Assembly (NCBI RefSeq): GCF_002005545.1
Contig: NZ_LBMT01000001.1
Coordinates: 1,014,301 to 1,078,300 of the forward strand
DNA length: 64,000 nt
Source: Streptococcus mitis
GTDB lineage: Bacteria > Bacillota > Bacilli > Lactobacillales > Streptococcaceae
Direction of reading: 5' to 3'
The first letter of the stretch is position 1. Each line of letters starts with the position of its first letter. Made by a program: the position numbers and the translations under genes. Under the pieces are notes generated by a model that saw only the letters and a program-made list of their open reading frames with translations, did not search any database and was not told where the DNA came from. This document shows, piece after piece, positions 1 through 9,511 of the stretch.

Positions 1-1362
1 CTAGCCGGTGTGATTTCAAGTGTCATTACAAAAGGCATGGTGGTAGGAGAAACCCAGATTCAGTTCTATTGGACCTATAGCTTACTGGCTCTTGTCTTGA
101 GTTGGTTGGCGAGTGTGTTACCAGCCTACTTGGTAGCTCGTAGGGAACTTCATGATGAAGCAGCCCATCTTTTACTGCCTAAACCTCCTGTTAAAGGAGC
201 TAAAATCTTACTAGAGCGCATCGGTTTTATTTGGCATCGTCTCAGTTTTACTCATAAGGTAACAGCTCGCAATATCTTCCGTTATAAGCAGCGGATGTTG
301 ATGACGATCTTTGGTGTGGCAGGTTCTGTGGCTCTGCTTTTTGCAGGTTTGGGAATCCAATCCTCTGTAGCAGGAGTTCCGTCTAAACAGTTTCAACAAA
401 TTCAACAGTATCAGATGATTGTTTCTGAAAATCTTAGTGGGACCAATCAAGACAAGGCAGAGCTGGAAGAAGTGTTGAAAGGGCAGGCTATTCAAGCCTA
501 TCAGAAAATCTATTCTAAAACGCTAGACAAGGATTTCAAAGGTAAGGCAGGTCTTCAGACCATTACCCTTATGATGACAGAGAAGGAAGATTTGACTCCC
601 TTTATTCATCTGCAACATCATCAGCAAGAGTTGACATTAAAAGATGGAGTTGTCATCACAGCTAAACTAGCCCAGCTGGCAGGTGTCAAGGTTGGACAGA
701 CTCTAGAAATTGAAGGTAAGAAACTAAAGGTCGCTGCTATTACTGAGAACTACGTTGGTCATTTTATTTATATGAGTCAGACTGACTATGAGCAAATTTA
801 CGGACAGCTACCCCAAGCCAACACTTATCTGGTCTCGCTAAGGGATACCAGTGCTACTAGTATCGAAAGACAGGCAGGCTTGCTTATGAATCAAGCTGCG
901 GTATCCAGCGTCGTCCAGAATGCTTCAGCCATTCGACTCTTTGACTCGGTAGCAAGTTCACTCAATCAGACCATGACCATCTTGGTCATCGTATCGGTTC
1001 TGTTGGCTATTGTTATCCTTTACAATCTGACCAATATCAACGTGGCTGAGAGAATCCGTGAACTCTCCACTATCAAGGTTCTCGGTTTTCATAATAATGA
1101 AGTCACTCTCTACATTTACCGTGAGACGATTGTGCTGTCCCTTGTGGGAATCGTACTTGGTTTGGTATCTGGTTTCTATTTACATCAATTTTTGATTCAA
1201 ATGATTTCGCCTGCGACTATTCTCTTTTATCCGCAGGTAGGCTGGGAAGTCTATGTAATCCCAGTGGCAGCAGTAAGCATCATTTTGACCTTGCTTGGTT
1301 TCTTCGTCAATTATCATCTGAGAAAGGTTGATATGCTTGAAGCCTTGAAATCTGTAGAGTAA
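1..1362 (+). CDS. FtsX-type ABC transporter permease, C-terminal part (cut by window edge)
   Basis: The reading frame is open to the first base, so the true start lies outside the window. The visible 450 or so residues hold a hydrophobic segment, a cytoplasmic linker, a second membrane-anchored half beginning near TARNIFRYK, an extracellular domain of about 200 residues, and three C-terminal helices ending in MLEALKSVE. A domain ending in Leu-Glu-Ala-Leu-Lys is typical of the FtsX/MacB permease fold. The duplicated layout points to a large BceB-like or lipoprotein-release-like permease that would need a separate ATPase, presumably encoded upstream. The substrate cannot be told from this fragment. 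The family call is firm. Confidence 0.85.
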   Translation, partial: LAGVISSVITKGMVVGETQIQFYWTYSLLALVLSWLASVLPAYLVARRELHDEAAHLLLPKPPVKGAKILLERIGFIWHRLSFTHKVTARNIFRYKQRMLMTIFGVAGSVALLFAGLGIQSSVAGVPSKQFQQIQQYQMIVSENLSGTNQDKAELEEVLKGQAIQAYQKIYSKTLDKDFKGKAGLQTITLMMTEKEDLTPFIHLQHHQQELTLKDGVVITAKLAQLAGVKVGQTLEIEGKKLKVAAITENYVGHFIYMSQTDYEQIYGQLPQANTYLVSLRDTSATSIERQAGLLMNQAAVSSVVQNASAIRLFDSVASSLNQTMTILVIVSVLLAIVILYNLTNINVAERIRELSTIKVLGFHNNEVTLYIYRETIVLSLVGIVLGLVSGFYLHQFLIQMISPATILFYPQVGWEVYVIPVAAVSIILTLLGFFVNYHLRKVDMLEALKSVE

Positions 1363-1476
1363 TACTCTCCGAAAATCTCTTCAAACCAGGTCAGATTCCA
1401 TCTAAAACCTCAAAACAGTGTCTTGAGTAGCTTGAGGCTAGATTCCTAGTTTACTCTTTGATTTTCATTGAGTATA
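1363..1476. repeat. BOX element (A-C type, no boxB)
   Basis: The segment starts with TACTCTCCGAAAATC and ends with GATTTTCATTGAGTA, which are imperfect inverted copies of each other. The middle carries ACCTCAAAACAGTGT, as in BOX repeats of pneumococcus and its relatives. It begins directly after the permease stop codon. Similar elements occur at 7183-7286 and 63851-64000. Confidence 0.85.
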
Positions 1477-1520
1477 AGTCAGTTGTTTTTAGCTGATTGA
1501 ACTTATATTTACTCGTAAGC

Positions 1521-1573
1521 AAAAATCCTCCGTTTCAAAGAGTAGGGAACTCTTTGTGACAGAGGATTTTTTC
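1521..1573 (-). terminator. Rho-independent terminator of tpx (probably bidirectional)
   Basis: A long stem pairs AAAAATCCTC with GAGGATTTTTT, with an inner CAAAGAGT/ACTCTTTG stem. It overlaps the tpx stop codon, and A/T runs on both sides allow termination in either direction. Confidence 0.8.
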
Positions 1574-2064
1574 TATAGGGCTTTAGCAGCTGCAATTGCG
1601 GCTTCGAAGTTTGGTTCAGAATTGATATTGTCCACGTATTCAACGTAGCGAATCGTATTGTCGGTATCAAGGACAAAGACTGCGCGTGCTAATAGGTGCC
1701 ACTCATTGATTAAGAGGGCATAATCACGTCCAAAGGAATGGTCGAAATAGTCTGATAGCATGATGGCATTTTCAATACCTTCAGCACCGCACCAACGTTT
1801 TTGAGCAAAAGGTAGGTCCATGGAAACAGTCAAGACGACCGTATTGTCTAGTCCAGCCAGTTCTTCATTAAAACGACGCGTTTGAGTTGAGCAGATGCCT
1901 GTATCGATAGAAGGTACGACACTCAGGACTTTTTTCTTTCCATCAAAATCAGTCAGAGATTTTTTGGAAAGGTCTGTCGTAGTGAGAGAAAAATCAAGTG
2001 CCTTGTCGCCGACTTGTAGTTGTTTACCTGTAAAGCTCACAGGATTTCCGAGAAAAGTTACCAT
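1573..2064 (-). CDS. tpx: Thiol peroxidase Tpx (PsaD)
   Basis: This is a 163-residue atypical 2-Cys peroxiredoxin that reduces hydrogen peroxide and organic peroxides in the cytoplasm using thioredoxin. The peroxidatic Cys58 lies in [14 protein letters not shown] and the resolving Cys92 in KRWCGAEG. I start at the ATG at 2064 because GGAG stands six bases upstream; an in-frame ATG at 2091 would add nine residues but has no ribosome site. It follows psaA on the same strand after a gap of about 420 bases, the same neighbourhood as in pneumococcus, where it is called psaD. Confidence 0.95.
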   Translation of the reverse strand: MVTFLGNPVSFTGKQLQVGDKALDFSLTTTDLSKKSLTDFDGKKKVLSVVPSIDTGICSTQTRRFNEELAGLDNTVVLTVSMDLPFAQKRWCGAEGIENAIMLSDYFDHSFGRDYALLINEWHLLARAVFVLDTDNTIRYVEYVDNINSEPNFEAAIAAAKAL

Positions 2065-2145
2065 AGGATACTCCAATCTTTTTTCTTCCATTTTAGCTGA
2101 AACAGTCGGAATTTTCCAATGATTTGACCGGAAATGTGGGCATAG

Positions 2146-2179
2146 AAAAAACGCCAGCTCATGTGAGAATGACGTTTTT
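2146..2179 (-). terminator. Weak terminator or attenuator between psaA and tpx
   Basis: AAAAACG and CGTTTTT form a stem with an inner TCAT/ATGA pairing. Read on the minus strand it ends in a T run, so it could end part of the psa transcript before tpx. Confidence 0.45.
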
Positions 2180-2197
2180 CAGATTTTTTATCTATTT

Positions 2198-2336
2198 GAT
2201 ATTTCTCGAAGGTAGTGCGGACGGGAGCAACTTCCTTCGGAATTTCATCCCTAATTTTTGAGCCTTAGGTCTCAAAAATTCCGTCCTAGATAAGATCAAA
2301 GTTCTTATCTAGGATACCACTACAGTGAGAAATATC
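2198..2336. repeat. MITE-like element with 10-bp terminal inverted repeats
   Basis: The segment is bounded by GATATTTCTC on the left and GAGAAATATC on the right, a perfect inverted pair extended by GGTAGTG / CACTAC with mismatches. Inside are two strong hairpins, one around AATTTTTGAG / CTCAAAAATT and one around CCTAGATAAGA / TCTTATCTAGG. There is no coding capacity. The layout fits a small non-autonomous insertion between psaA and tpx; I cannot match it to a named family. Confidence 0.5.
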
Positions 2337-2484
2337 TGGTAAAAACTCACTTCGTTCGTACTGATTTAAGAAATCTTTATTCTTATAAACGCTTTTTTTA
2401 GCTAGAGATAGAACTAACAAAGCTAATATTAGAAGTAATGTAAAGAGAGACAAGAACCTAGTAATAGATAAACTAACATCTAGA

Positions 2485-3414
2485 TTATTTTGCCAATCCT
2501 TCAGCAATCTTGTCAAGGTTGTATTTCATCATGTTGTAGTAGCTGTCGCCTTCTTTACCTTGTTCTGCGATAGAGTCAGTAAAGATTTGTGCGTAGATTG
2601 GGATGTTTGTGTCTTGTGAAACAGTCTTCATTGGACGGTCATCTACACTTGATTCTACAAAGAGTGAAGGAGTTTTTGTTTGGCGAAGTTTTTCAACCAA
2701 GGTCTTGATTTGGTCAGGTGTTCCTTCTTCTTCAGTATTGATTTCCCAGATATAGGCACTTGGAACGCCGTAGGCTTTAGAGAAGTATTTGAAGCATCCT
2801 TCGCTGGTTACGATGAGTTTTTTCTCAGCAGGGATGTTGTTAAATTTCTCTTTAGCTTCCTTGTCAAGTTTGTCTAGCTTATCAGTATATTCTTTGAGAT
2901 TTTTTTCGTAGAATTCCTTGTTGCTAGGGTCTTTAGCGCTCAATTGTTTTGCGATATTTTTAGCAAAAATCATACCATTTTCAAGGTTAAGCCAAGCGTG
3001 TGGGTCTTCTTTGCCTTTTTCGTTTTGACCTTCAAGGTAGATAACATCAACGCCTTCGCTGACTGCAAAGTAGTCTTTGTTTTCAGTTTTCTTGGCATTT
3101 TCTACCAATTTTGTAAACCAAGCATTGCCACCTGTTTCAAGGTTGATCCCGTTATAGAAAATCAAATCAGCTTGAGAAGTTTTCTTGACGTCTTCAGGTA
3201 GTGGCTCGTATTCGTGTGGGTCTTGGCCAACAGGAACGATACTGTGAAGATCAATCTTGTCACCAGCAATATTTTTAGTAATATCAGCGATGATTGAGTT
3301 TGTAGCAACAACTTTTAGTTTTTGACCAGAAGCTGCATCTTTTTTTCCACTAGTACATGCTACAAGAGCAATGACGGAAAGAAAGAGAACGAGTAATGTA
3401 CCTAATTTTTTCAT
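2485..3414 (-). CDS. psaA: Manganese ABC transporter substrate-binding lipoprotein PsaA
   Basis: PsaA is the surface lipoprotein that captures Mn2+ (and binds Zn2+) for the PsaBC importer. The 309-residue protein has a lipobox ending at Cys20 and all four metal ligands of the pneumococcal protein: His67, His139, Glu205 and Asp280. The start at 3414 is preceded by GGAGG; a start four codons earlier lies upstream of that site. It is the last gene of psaB-psaC-psaA, 31 bases after psaC, and tpx follows. Control by PsaR is expected from the palindrome at 5054-5075. Confidence 0.98.
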   Translation of the reverse strand: MKKLGTLLVLFLSVIALVACTSGKKDAASGQKLKVVATNSIIADITKNIAGDKIDLHSIVPVGQDPHEYEPLPEDVKKTSQADLIFYNGINLETGGNAWFTKLVENAKKTENKDYFAVSEGVDVIYLEGQNEKGKEDPHAWLNLENGMIFAKNIAKQLSAKDPSNKEFYEKNLKEYTDKLDKLDKEAKEKFNNIPAEKKLIVTSEGCFKYFSKAYGVPSAYIWEINTEEEGTPDQIKTLVEKLRQTKTPSLFVESSVDDRPMKTVSQDTNIPIYAQIFTDSIAEQGKEGDSYYNMMKYNLDKIAEGLAK

Positions 3415-3445
3415 TAGATCCTCCAATTTAGTGGGGTTTTGCCCC

Positions 3446-4294
3446 TTATTTTAACAAATGTTTATTTTTCAGTTTCAAATATCGTTGTTTTGGAGCGATA
3501 AAGAAGCTAATGAGAAAGAAACTAGCGGCTGTAAGCACGATACTAGAACCTGCCGCAACGTTAAAGCTATAGCCGATAAAGAGCCCCAAAACTGAAGCTG
3601 TCGCTCCAAAGGTTGAGGAAAGGAAAATCATGCTTTTCAGACTATTAGCATAGAGATAAGCAGTTGCAGCTGGGGTAATCAGCATGGCTACAATCAGGAT
3701 AGTTCCGACACTTTGCATGGCTGTCACAGACACGAGAGTCAGGAGTACCATGAGAAGGTAGTGATAGAAATTGACAGGCATTCCCATGGCTTTAGCCAAG
3801 AGTTCATCAAAGGATGTTATCAAGAGTTGCTTGAAGAAAATCCAGATTAACAAGAGAATGGCTGCCCCCACACCCATAGTAATAAACATATCCGTATCTT
3901 GGACGGCCAGGATATTACCAAAAAGGATATGGAAAAGGTCAGTTGAACTTTTAGCGACACTAATCAAGATGATACCGAGGGCTAAGAAAGAAGAAAAGGT
4001 AATGCCGATGGCGGTATCGCTTTTGATAATCGAGTTCCCCTTGATGTAGGTAATGATGATAGCAGCTAGTAGTCCAAAGACAATGGCTCCGATGAAGAAG
4101 TCAAGGCCCAAGATAAAGGAGAGGGCTACACCTGGCAAGACAGCATGTGAAATGGCATCTCCCATGAGTGACATCCCGCGTAGGATGATGAAACATCCCA
4201 CAGCTCCAGCTACGACCCCGATGACAATGGCTGTTATCAAGGCATTTTGTAAGAAATGGAATTTTTGCAATCCATCGATAAATTCTGCAATCAT
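3446..4294 (-). CDS. psaC: Manganese ABC transporter permease PsaC
   Basis: This is a 282-residue ABC-3 family membrane protein with about eight or nine hydrophobic segments, the channel for Mn2+ import. The motif [15 protein letters not shown] near residue 45 is characteristic of the manganese/zinc permease family. The ATG overlaps the psaB stop codon by four bases (ATGA), which indicates translational coupling. It works with PsaB (ATPase) and PsaA (binding lipoprotein). Confidence 0.97.
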   Translation of the reverse strand: MIAEFIDGLQKFHFLQNALITAIVIGVVAGAVGCFIILRGMSLMGDAISHAVLPGVALSFILGLDFFIGAIVFGLLAAIIITYIKGNSIIKSDTAIGITFSSFLALGIILISVAKSSTDLFHILFGNILAVQDTDMFITMGVGAAILLLIWIFFKQLLITSFDELLAKAMGMPVNFYHYLLMVLLTLVSVTAMQSVGTILIVAMLITPAATAYLYANSLKSMIFLSSTFGATASVLGLFIGYSFNVAAGSSIVLTAASFFLISFFIAPKQRYLKLKNKHLLK

Positions 4295-5013
4295 AGGTCA
4301 CCTCCATTGAAAAATAGTCGATTACCGTAAGCTTCTTTGAGATTGGCTTCGGTAAAGGTTTCTTTGGTTGGACCAAAGGCAATCACTTCTCGATTGACAA
4401 GCAAGACTTGATCGAAGTAGTGGGCAACCTTGCTGAGGTCGTGGTGGACGATGAGAACCGTCTTCCCAGCTTTTTTCAGATCTCTCAGCGTATTCATGAT
4501 GATTTCCTCACTAACAGAGTCAATCCCAACAAAGGGTTCATCCAAGAGGATATAGTCGGCTTCCTGCACCAAACATCTGGCAATCAAGACCCGCTGGAAC
4601 TGACCTCCAGACAGTTGACTGATTTGACGTTCAGCGTAGTCAGCTAGACCGACAATTTCAAGGGCCTCTTGCACTTTCTTCCAATGTTTAGCCTTTAAAC
4701 TTCGAAAGAGAGGGATAGAGGGAAAGAGTCCTAGCGAGACACATTCCTTGACCTTGATGGGAAAGTTGTAGTCGATATTGATTTTTTGTTCGACATAGGC
4801 GATTCGATGTAAGGATTTTTTAACTTCCTTGTCATCGAGAAATGCCTGACCTTGATGTGGGATAATTCCCAGCATCCCTTTTAATAGTGTTGATTTCCCA
4901 GCACCGTTTGGACCAATGATACCGGTAATTGTTGGTCCTTGGAGCACTAGTGAAATATCCTTAAGTGCCAACGTTTCTTTGTAGGAGACACTGAGGTTTT
5001 CGATACGTATCAT
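4291..5013 (-). CDS. psaB: Manganese ABC transporter ATP-binding protein PsaB
   Basis: A 240-residue ATPase that powers Mn2+ uptake through PsaC. Walker A is GPNGAGKST, the signature is LSGGQ, Walker B is YILLDEP and the switch His lies in IVHHD. I start at 5013 (MIRIENLSV), with GGAGG about ten bases upstream; an upstream in-frame start at 5046 lies before the ribosome site. It is the first gene of the psa operon. Confidence 0.97.
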   Translation of the reverse strand: MIRIENLSVSYKETLALKDISLVLQGPTITGIIGPNGAGKSTLLKGMLGIIPHQGQAFLDDKEVKKSLHRIAYVEQKINIDYNFPIKVKECVSLGLFPSIPLFRSLKAKHWKKVQEALEIVGLADYAERQISQLSGGQFQRVLIARCLVQEADYILLDEPFVGIDSVSEEIIMNTLRDLKKAGKTVLIVHHDLSKVAHYFDQVLLVNREVIAFGPTKETFTEANLKEAYGNRLFFNGGDL

Positions 5014-5053
5014 AAACTTGTATTCCTCCTGCTTCTTAATATACATTAAAAAA

Positions 5054-5075
5054 AAAATTAAGTCAAGTTAATTTT
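5054..5075 (-). promoter_or_regulatory. Operator-like palindrome for a DtxR/MntR-family repressor (PsaR) upstream of psaB
   Basis: Half-sites AAAATTAA and TTAATTTT flank a six-base centre, giving a 22-bp near-perfect palindrome 41 bases before psaB. Its form matches the sites of the streptococcal manganese repressors ScaR and SloR. A psaR gene lies at 14368-15018. A degenerate half-site (AGTTAATTTTTG) follows at about 5139-5150, closer to pepO. Confidence 0.75.
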
Positions 5076-5190
5076 TGAAAAAATTAAAATAATAACTGAA
5101 AAACAATAGGAAACATCCGTTTATTTTTAATTGCATTCCCAGTTAATTTTTGTTAAGCTAAAAACAAGTACAAATGAAAGCGAGAACACG

Positions 5191-7083
5191 ATGACACGTT
5201 ATCAAGATGATTTTTATGATGCAATCAATGGAGAATGGCAGAAGATGGCTGAAATCCCAGCAGATAAGTCTCAAACGGGAGGTTTTGTTGATTTAGATCA
5301 GGAAATTGAAGACCTGATGCTGGCGACAACAGACAAGTGGTTGGCAGGAGAAGAAGTGCCTGAGGATGCTATCTTGGCAAACTTTGTCAAATACCACCGC
5401 CTAGTTCGTGATTTTGACAAGAGAGAAGCTGACGGTATCACACCTGTCTTACCACTTCTTAAAGAATTCCAAGCATTAGAGACTTTTACAGATTTTACAG
5501 CTCGACTAGCAGAGTTTGAGCTTGCAGGAAAACCTAACTTCCTTCCTTTTGGTGTATCGCCAGACTTTATGGATGCCAGAATCAATGTTCTATGGGCTAG
5601 CGCTCCAAGCACGATCCTGCCAGATACGACCTACTATGGAGAAGACCATCCTCAGCGTGAAGAGCTTTTGACTCTTTGGAAAGAAAGCAGCGTAAATCTT
5701 CTCAAGGCTTATGATTTCTCTGATGAAGAAATTGAAGACTTGCTAGAGAAAAGATTAGAATTGGACCGTCGAGTTGCAGCAGTGGTACTTTCTAATGAAG
5801 AAAGTTCAGAATATGCTAAACTCTACCATCCATATTCATATGAAGATTTTAAAAAATTCGCGCCTGCCCTACCTTTGGATGACTTCTTCCAAGCCGTTCT
5901 TGGACAAGTACCAGACAAGGTTATCGTAGACGAAGAACGTTTCTGGCGAGCAGCAGACCAATTCTATAGTGAAGAAGCCTGGCCTCTCCTCAAGGCAACC
6001 TTAATTTTAAGTGTTGTGAATCTTTCAACCAGCTATTTAACAGAAGAAATTCGTATTTTGTCAGGTGCCTATAGCCGTGCGCTTTCAGGAGTTCCAGAAG
6101 CCAAAGACAAGGTCAAAGCAGCCTACCAACTAGCACAAGGTCCTTTCAAACAAGCCTTGGGTCTTTGGTATGCCCATGAAAAATTCTCTCCAGAGGCCAA
6201 GGCAGACGTAGAGAAAAAAGTGGTAACCATGATTGATGTCTATAAGGAACGCTTGGCCAAAAATGACTGGCTGACTCCAGAAACTCGTGACAAGGCCATT
6301 GTCAAACTCAATGTCATCAAGCCTTATATTGGTTATCCAGAAGAATTACCAGAACGCTACAAGGACAAGGTAGTGGATGAGACTGCTAGTCTTTTTGACA
6401 ATGCTCTAGCCTTTGCGCGTGTGGAAATCAAGCACAGTTGGAGCAAGTGGAACCAACCTGTTGACTACAAGGAATGGGGCATGCCTGCTCATATGGTCAA
6501 TGCCTACTACAATCCACAGAAGAATCTGATTGTTTTCCCAGCGGCCATTTTACAAGCACCTTTCTATGACTTGCATCAGTCATCTTCTGCTAACTATGGT
6601 GGTATTGGGGCGGTTATTGCCCATGAAATTTCTCACGCCTTTGATACCAATGGAGCTTCCTTTGACGAAAATGGTAGCCTCAAGGATTGGTGGACAGAGA
6701 GCGACTATGCTGCCTTCAAGGAGAAAACACAAAAAGTTATTGACCAATTTGATGGACAAGATTCTTATGGAGCAACCATTAACGGTAAGTTGACTGTGTC
6801 AGAAAACGTGGCTGACTTGGGAGGAATCGCTGCAGCGCTTGAAGCAGCTAAGAGAGAACCAGACTTCTCAGCAGAAGAATTTTTCTACAATTTCGGTCGC
6901 ATCTGGCGCATGAAAGGTCGCCCAGAATTTATGAAACTCTTGGCTAGCGTTGATGTGCACGCGCCAGCCAAACTCCGTGTCAATGTGCAAGTACCAAACT
7001 TCGATGATTTCTTTACAACCTATGATGTCAAAGAAGGCGACGGAATGTGGCGTTCACCAGAAGAGCGCGTGATTATTTGGTAA
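5191..7083 (+). CDS. pepO: Endopeptidase O (M13 metalloprotease)
   Basis: This is a 630-residue neprilysin-family zinc oligopeptidase. The zinc site is HEISH at residues 478-482 and the third ligand lies in ENVADLGG (Glu538). No signal peptide is visible; the pneumococcal homologue is nonetheless reported on the surface and in the medium, where it binds plasminogen and fibronectin. The ATG at 5191 gives the family's usual start (MTRYQDDFYDAIN); a TTG twenty codons earlier is less likely. It is divergent from psaB, so the psa operator region also forms its upstream DNA. Confidence 0.96.
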   Translation: MTRYQDDFYDAINGEWQKMAEIPADKSQTGGFVDLDQEIEDLMLATTDKWLAGEEVPEDAILANFVKYHRLVRDFDKREADGITPVLPLLKEFQALETFTDFTARLAEFELAGKPNFLPFGVSPDFMDARINVLWASAPSTILPDTTYYGEDHPQREELLTLWKESSVNLLKAYDFSDEEIEDLLEKRLELDRRVAAVVLSNEESSEYAKLYHPYSYEDFKKFAPALPLDDFFQAVLGQVPDKVIVDEERFWRAADQFYSEEAWPLLKATLILSVVNLSTSYLTEEIRILSGAYSRALSGVPEAKDKVKAAYQLAQGPFKQALGLWYAHEKFSPEAKADVEKKVVTMIDVYKERLAKNDWLTPETRDKAIVKLNVIKPYIGYPEELPERYKDKVVDETASLFDNALAFARVEIKHSWSKWNQPVDYKEWGMPAHMVNAYYNPQKNLIVFPAAILQAPFYDLHQSSSANYGGIGAVIAHEISHAFDTNGASFDENGSLKDWWTESDYAAFKEKTQKVIDQFDGQDSYGATINGKLTVSENVADLGGIAAALEAAKREPDFSAEEFFYNFGRIWRMKGRPEFMKLLASVDVHAPAKLRVNVQVPNFDDFFTTYDVKEGDGMWRSPEERVIIW

Positions 7084-7104
7084 TGTAAAAAATCTAGTCA
7101 TCAG

Positions 7105-7153
7105 AAAAAAGGCATCCAATCAGGTGTGAAAACCTTGATAGGATGCCTTTTAT
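7105..7153 (+). terminator. Terminator after pepO
   Basis: AAAAGGCATCC pairs with GGATGCCTTTT across a loop of about 20 bases, followed by a short T-rich run. Confidence 0.8.
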
Positions 7154-7182
7154 AATGGAAAGATTTACTGGATAGTTTACTT

Positions 7183-7286
7183 ATACTCTTCGAAAATCTC
7201 TTCAACCACGTCAGCTTTATCTGCAACCTCAAAGCGGTTCTTTGAGTAACCTGCGGCTAGTTTGCTCTTTGTTTTTCATTGAGTAT
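7183..7286. repeat. BOX element (A-C type)
   Basis: It starts ATACTCTTCGAAAATCTC and ends TTTTTCATTGAGTAT, with ACCTCAAAGC in the middle. It lies between the convergent pepO and metallo-hydrolase genes and lacks boxB. Confidence 0.88.
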
Positions 7287-7316
7287 TAAATTGCGAAATT
7301 GATTGTCATCATTTTA

Positions 7317-7946
7317 CTAGAAAAAGGGATTGAAAGTTTTTTCGTGAGCGATAGTAGTAGCTGGACCATGCCCTGGATAGACGTCGTAGTTTGGTAGGGT
7401 GAAAAGTTGGGTTTTGATACTATGGAGGAGTTGTTCCATGCTACCAGTCGGAAGATCCGTCCGTCCAATAGTTTCTCGGAATAGTGCATCTCCTGTTAAG
7501 ACTAGGTGAGCATCAGGAAAGACTAGGGAAACACCACCGATAGAGTGACCTGGTGTTGGTAAGGCGGTGAAACGAAACTCCTCCAGTTGGTATTCTTCGT
7601 GAAAGACAAAAGTGTGTTCAGCAGGTTTTGCGACCACATCTGCCATATCATCGTGGCGAGGGAGACCAGAGAGATTATCGACAGGAGTGTAGAGCCAGCT
7701 GGCTTCGCTCTCTGCGATATAGACAGGAGGATTGCCAAAAGTTTCGCGAACCAAGTCCAGACTCATGATATGGTCATAATGGGCGTGGGTTAATAGAATG
7801 GCACAGATCGGTTTGTTGATCTTCTCAATTGTCTGACGAATGGCTTCCCAATGGCTACCAGGATCGACAACGATGAGGTGCTTTTCGCCTTCTAGGTAAT
7901 AGGTGTTTTCATAGGCAACAGGATTCACGGTTTTATGGATTTTCAT
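7317..7946 (-). CDS. Metallo-beta-lactamase fold hydrolase, glyoxalase II-like
   Basis: A 209-residue cytoplasmic protein with the binuclear metal motifs of the superfamily: THAHYDH near residue 55, PTPGHS near 130, GDALF near 150 and a final GHGP. The short length, without the C-terminal helical domain of true glyoxalase II, fits the YcbL-type subgroup of thioester hydrolases, but the natural substrate is unknown. It is transcribed alone, convergent with pepO. Confidence 0.85.
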   Translation of the reverse strand: MKIHKTVNPVAYENTYYLEGEKHLIVVDPGSHWEAIRQTIEKINKPICAILLTHAHYDHIMSLDLVRETFGNPPVYIAESEASWLYTPVDNLSGLPRHDDMADVVAKPAEHTFVFHEEYQLEEFRFTALPTPGHSIGGVSLVFPDAHLVLTGDALFRETIGRTDLPTGSMEQLLHSIKTQLFTLPNYDVYPGHGPATTIAHEKTFNPFF

Positions 7947-8048
7947 ACTAGCTCCAATCTCAAAGAATGTACTAAATTAAGTATAGCACAGTTGGGAAGA
8001 ATAAGCTGAAAAAGGAAATAGTTCTAGAAATAATGATGAGGTTTGGAT

Positions 8049-8083
8049 AAGAAAAATAAACCCCGAATGAATTCGAGGCTTAA
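8049..8083 (-). terminator. Terminator of the choline-binding amidase gene
   Basis: On the minus strand CCTCGAAT pairs with ATTCGGGG (one G-U pair) and is followed by TTTATTTTTC, just past the amidase stop codon. Confidence 0.75.
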
Positions 8084-8089
8084 ACTGCT

Positions 8090-9511
8090 TTAATTTCCTG
8101 CGTAATATTTTTGGATTCCCTTGACAATCCCTTCAACTAGTTTATCTTGGTATTCACTACTACGGATTTTTTTGTTTTCTTCTGGATTATCCATATATCC
8201 CATCTCTAGTAAAACAGCTGGTTTAGCTGTTTCACGTAGAACAGCAAAGGTTGCTTGCAAAAGTCCGGCATCTCTGGCTCCAGTTTCAGCTAACAGTGAA
8301 GAATGGATATCGGCAGCAAGACGGTTACTTTCACTTATCCGTTCAGGATTATTATGCCAATCCTTGTTAATCTTGCTAGGGAAGCCAGGTTCTTCCTTGT
8401 AAGAATAGGTTTGTATACCTAAATTAACAGTAGTATCATTTCCGGTAGCGTTGAAATGAAGGCTGATGAAAAAGTCAGCATTAGTCTTGTTTACCATACG
8501 AGAACGTTCGGTAATAAAATCAACATCTACATCGTTATCTCGAGAAGCGAGAACAGTATAGCCAAGTCCTTCTAGTTGTTTACGCAGCTTACGATAAACT
8601 TGTAGGTTCAATTCTTTTTCAGCTATGCCATAATAATAAGCACCAGAATCACGGCCACCATGTCCTGGATCTAAAAAGATTGTTTTTGAGTAGTGTCCTT
8701 TTTGGAAACCTGGTGCCACTTCACGAAGCCATTTTCCGTTTCCTTGGAAAAGCTGATTTTTACCATCGACTGCATAGGTTCCTGTGACATACACACCATC
8801 GTCCTTAAGATAGTACCAAGCTTGATAGTCTGGGTCGTAAATCCATTCCTTATGGGCCATGTAGCCACCAGATTTGAGGTAGTAGGAACCAATCCATTGT
8901 TTTTGGGCATAGCGTCCACCAGCTTTGAGATAAAACCAACTAGAGTAGTTTTGGTCGTAGACCCATTCCTTATCTGCCATAGCACCGCTGGATTTGAGGT
9001 AGTAATCGCCTTTCCAGACATTGGCCAACATTCTACCGTAGCCATCAAAAACATACCACTTGCCATTGATTTGGCTCCATTGGTTGGTTAAATATTTACC
9101 TGATCCATTGATATAGTACCAATTATTTCCCATTTGATACCAGCTATTTTCAAGCAAATAGCCATGACTATCAAAGAGATAACCATCATAGAGAGTATCT
9201 GTAAATTTGACCCCAGTATGACTATAAAAAGTCCACTTGCTCCCCTCTTTTACCCAGCCGGTCTGTAGAGGTTGATTGGGCTTGGTTTTCGTAGAAAGAG
9301 ATGGTTTACTTTCTTTCTCACTTGAGTCAGCTGTACTTGACGAAGTTTCAGTACTAGCTTGAGAACTGCTAGTGGAAGTATTTATTGAACTATTAGTTGA
9401 ACTAGTTATGGGGGCAGTAGTAGAATGACTTGTGTCATCAGCCAAAACGACTTGGTTTGATAAGCCAAGAATAGCCAAAGCTAAAAGTGTCAGTCTTTTG
9501 TGTGATTTCAT
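8090..9511 (-). CDS. Choline-binding N-acetylmuramoyl-L-alanine amidase (Amidase_3 type)
   Basis: This 473-residue secreted wall hydrolase cuts the bond between muramic acid and L-alanine. In order it has a signal peptide ending near VVLA-D (residue 25), a Ser/Thr-rich linker to about 85, a block of choline-binding repeats rich in W-Y-L-K and GYM patterns (about 88-265), and a zinc amidase domain (about 275-470). The zinc and catalytic residues are seen in FLDPGHGG, AEKELN, SLHFN and LLEMGYM. Pneumococcal LytA has a different (Amidase_2) catalytic domain in front of its repeats, so this is not LytA. AAAGG precedes the ATG. It is flanked by convergent or divergent single genes and looks like an accessory insertion. 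Confidence 0.9.
   Translation of the reverse strand: MKSHKRLTLLALAILGLSNQVVLADDTSHSTTAPITSSTNSSINTSTSSSQASTETSSSTADSSEKESKPSLSTKTKPNQPLQTGWVKEGSKWTFYSHTGVKFTDTLYDGYLFDSHGYLLENSWYQMGNNWYYINGSGKYLTNQWSQINGKWYVFDGYGRMLANVWKGDYYLKSSGAMADKEWVYDQNYSSWFYLKAGGRYAQKQWIGSYYLKSGGYMAHKEWIYDPDYQAWYYLKDDGVYVTGTYAVDGKNQLFQGNGKWLREVAPGFQKGHYSKTIFLDPGHGGRDSGAYYYGIAEKELNLQVYRKLRKQLEGLGYTVLASRDNDVDVDFITERSRMVNKTNADFFISLHFNATGNDTTVNLGIQTYSYKEEPGFPSKINKDWHNNPERISESNRLAADIHSSLLAETGARDAGLLQATFAVLRETAKPAVLLEMGYMDNPEENKKIRSSEYQDKLVEGIVKGIQKYYAGN

Noticed and set aside
2286-2516. 76-codon frame on the minus strand overlapping the 3' end of psaA
   Set aside because: It starts inside psaA in another frame, has no ribosome site, and runs through the MITE-like element.
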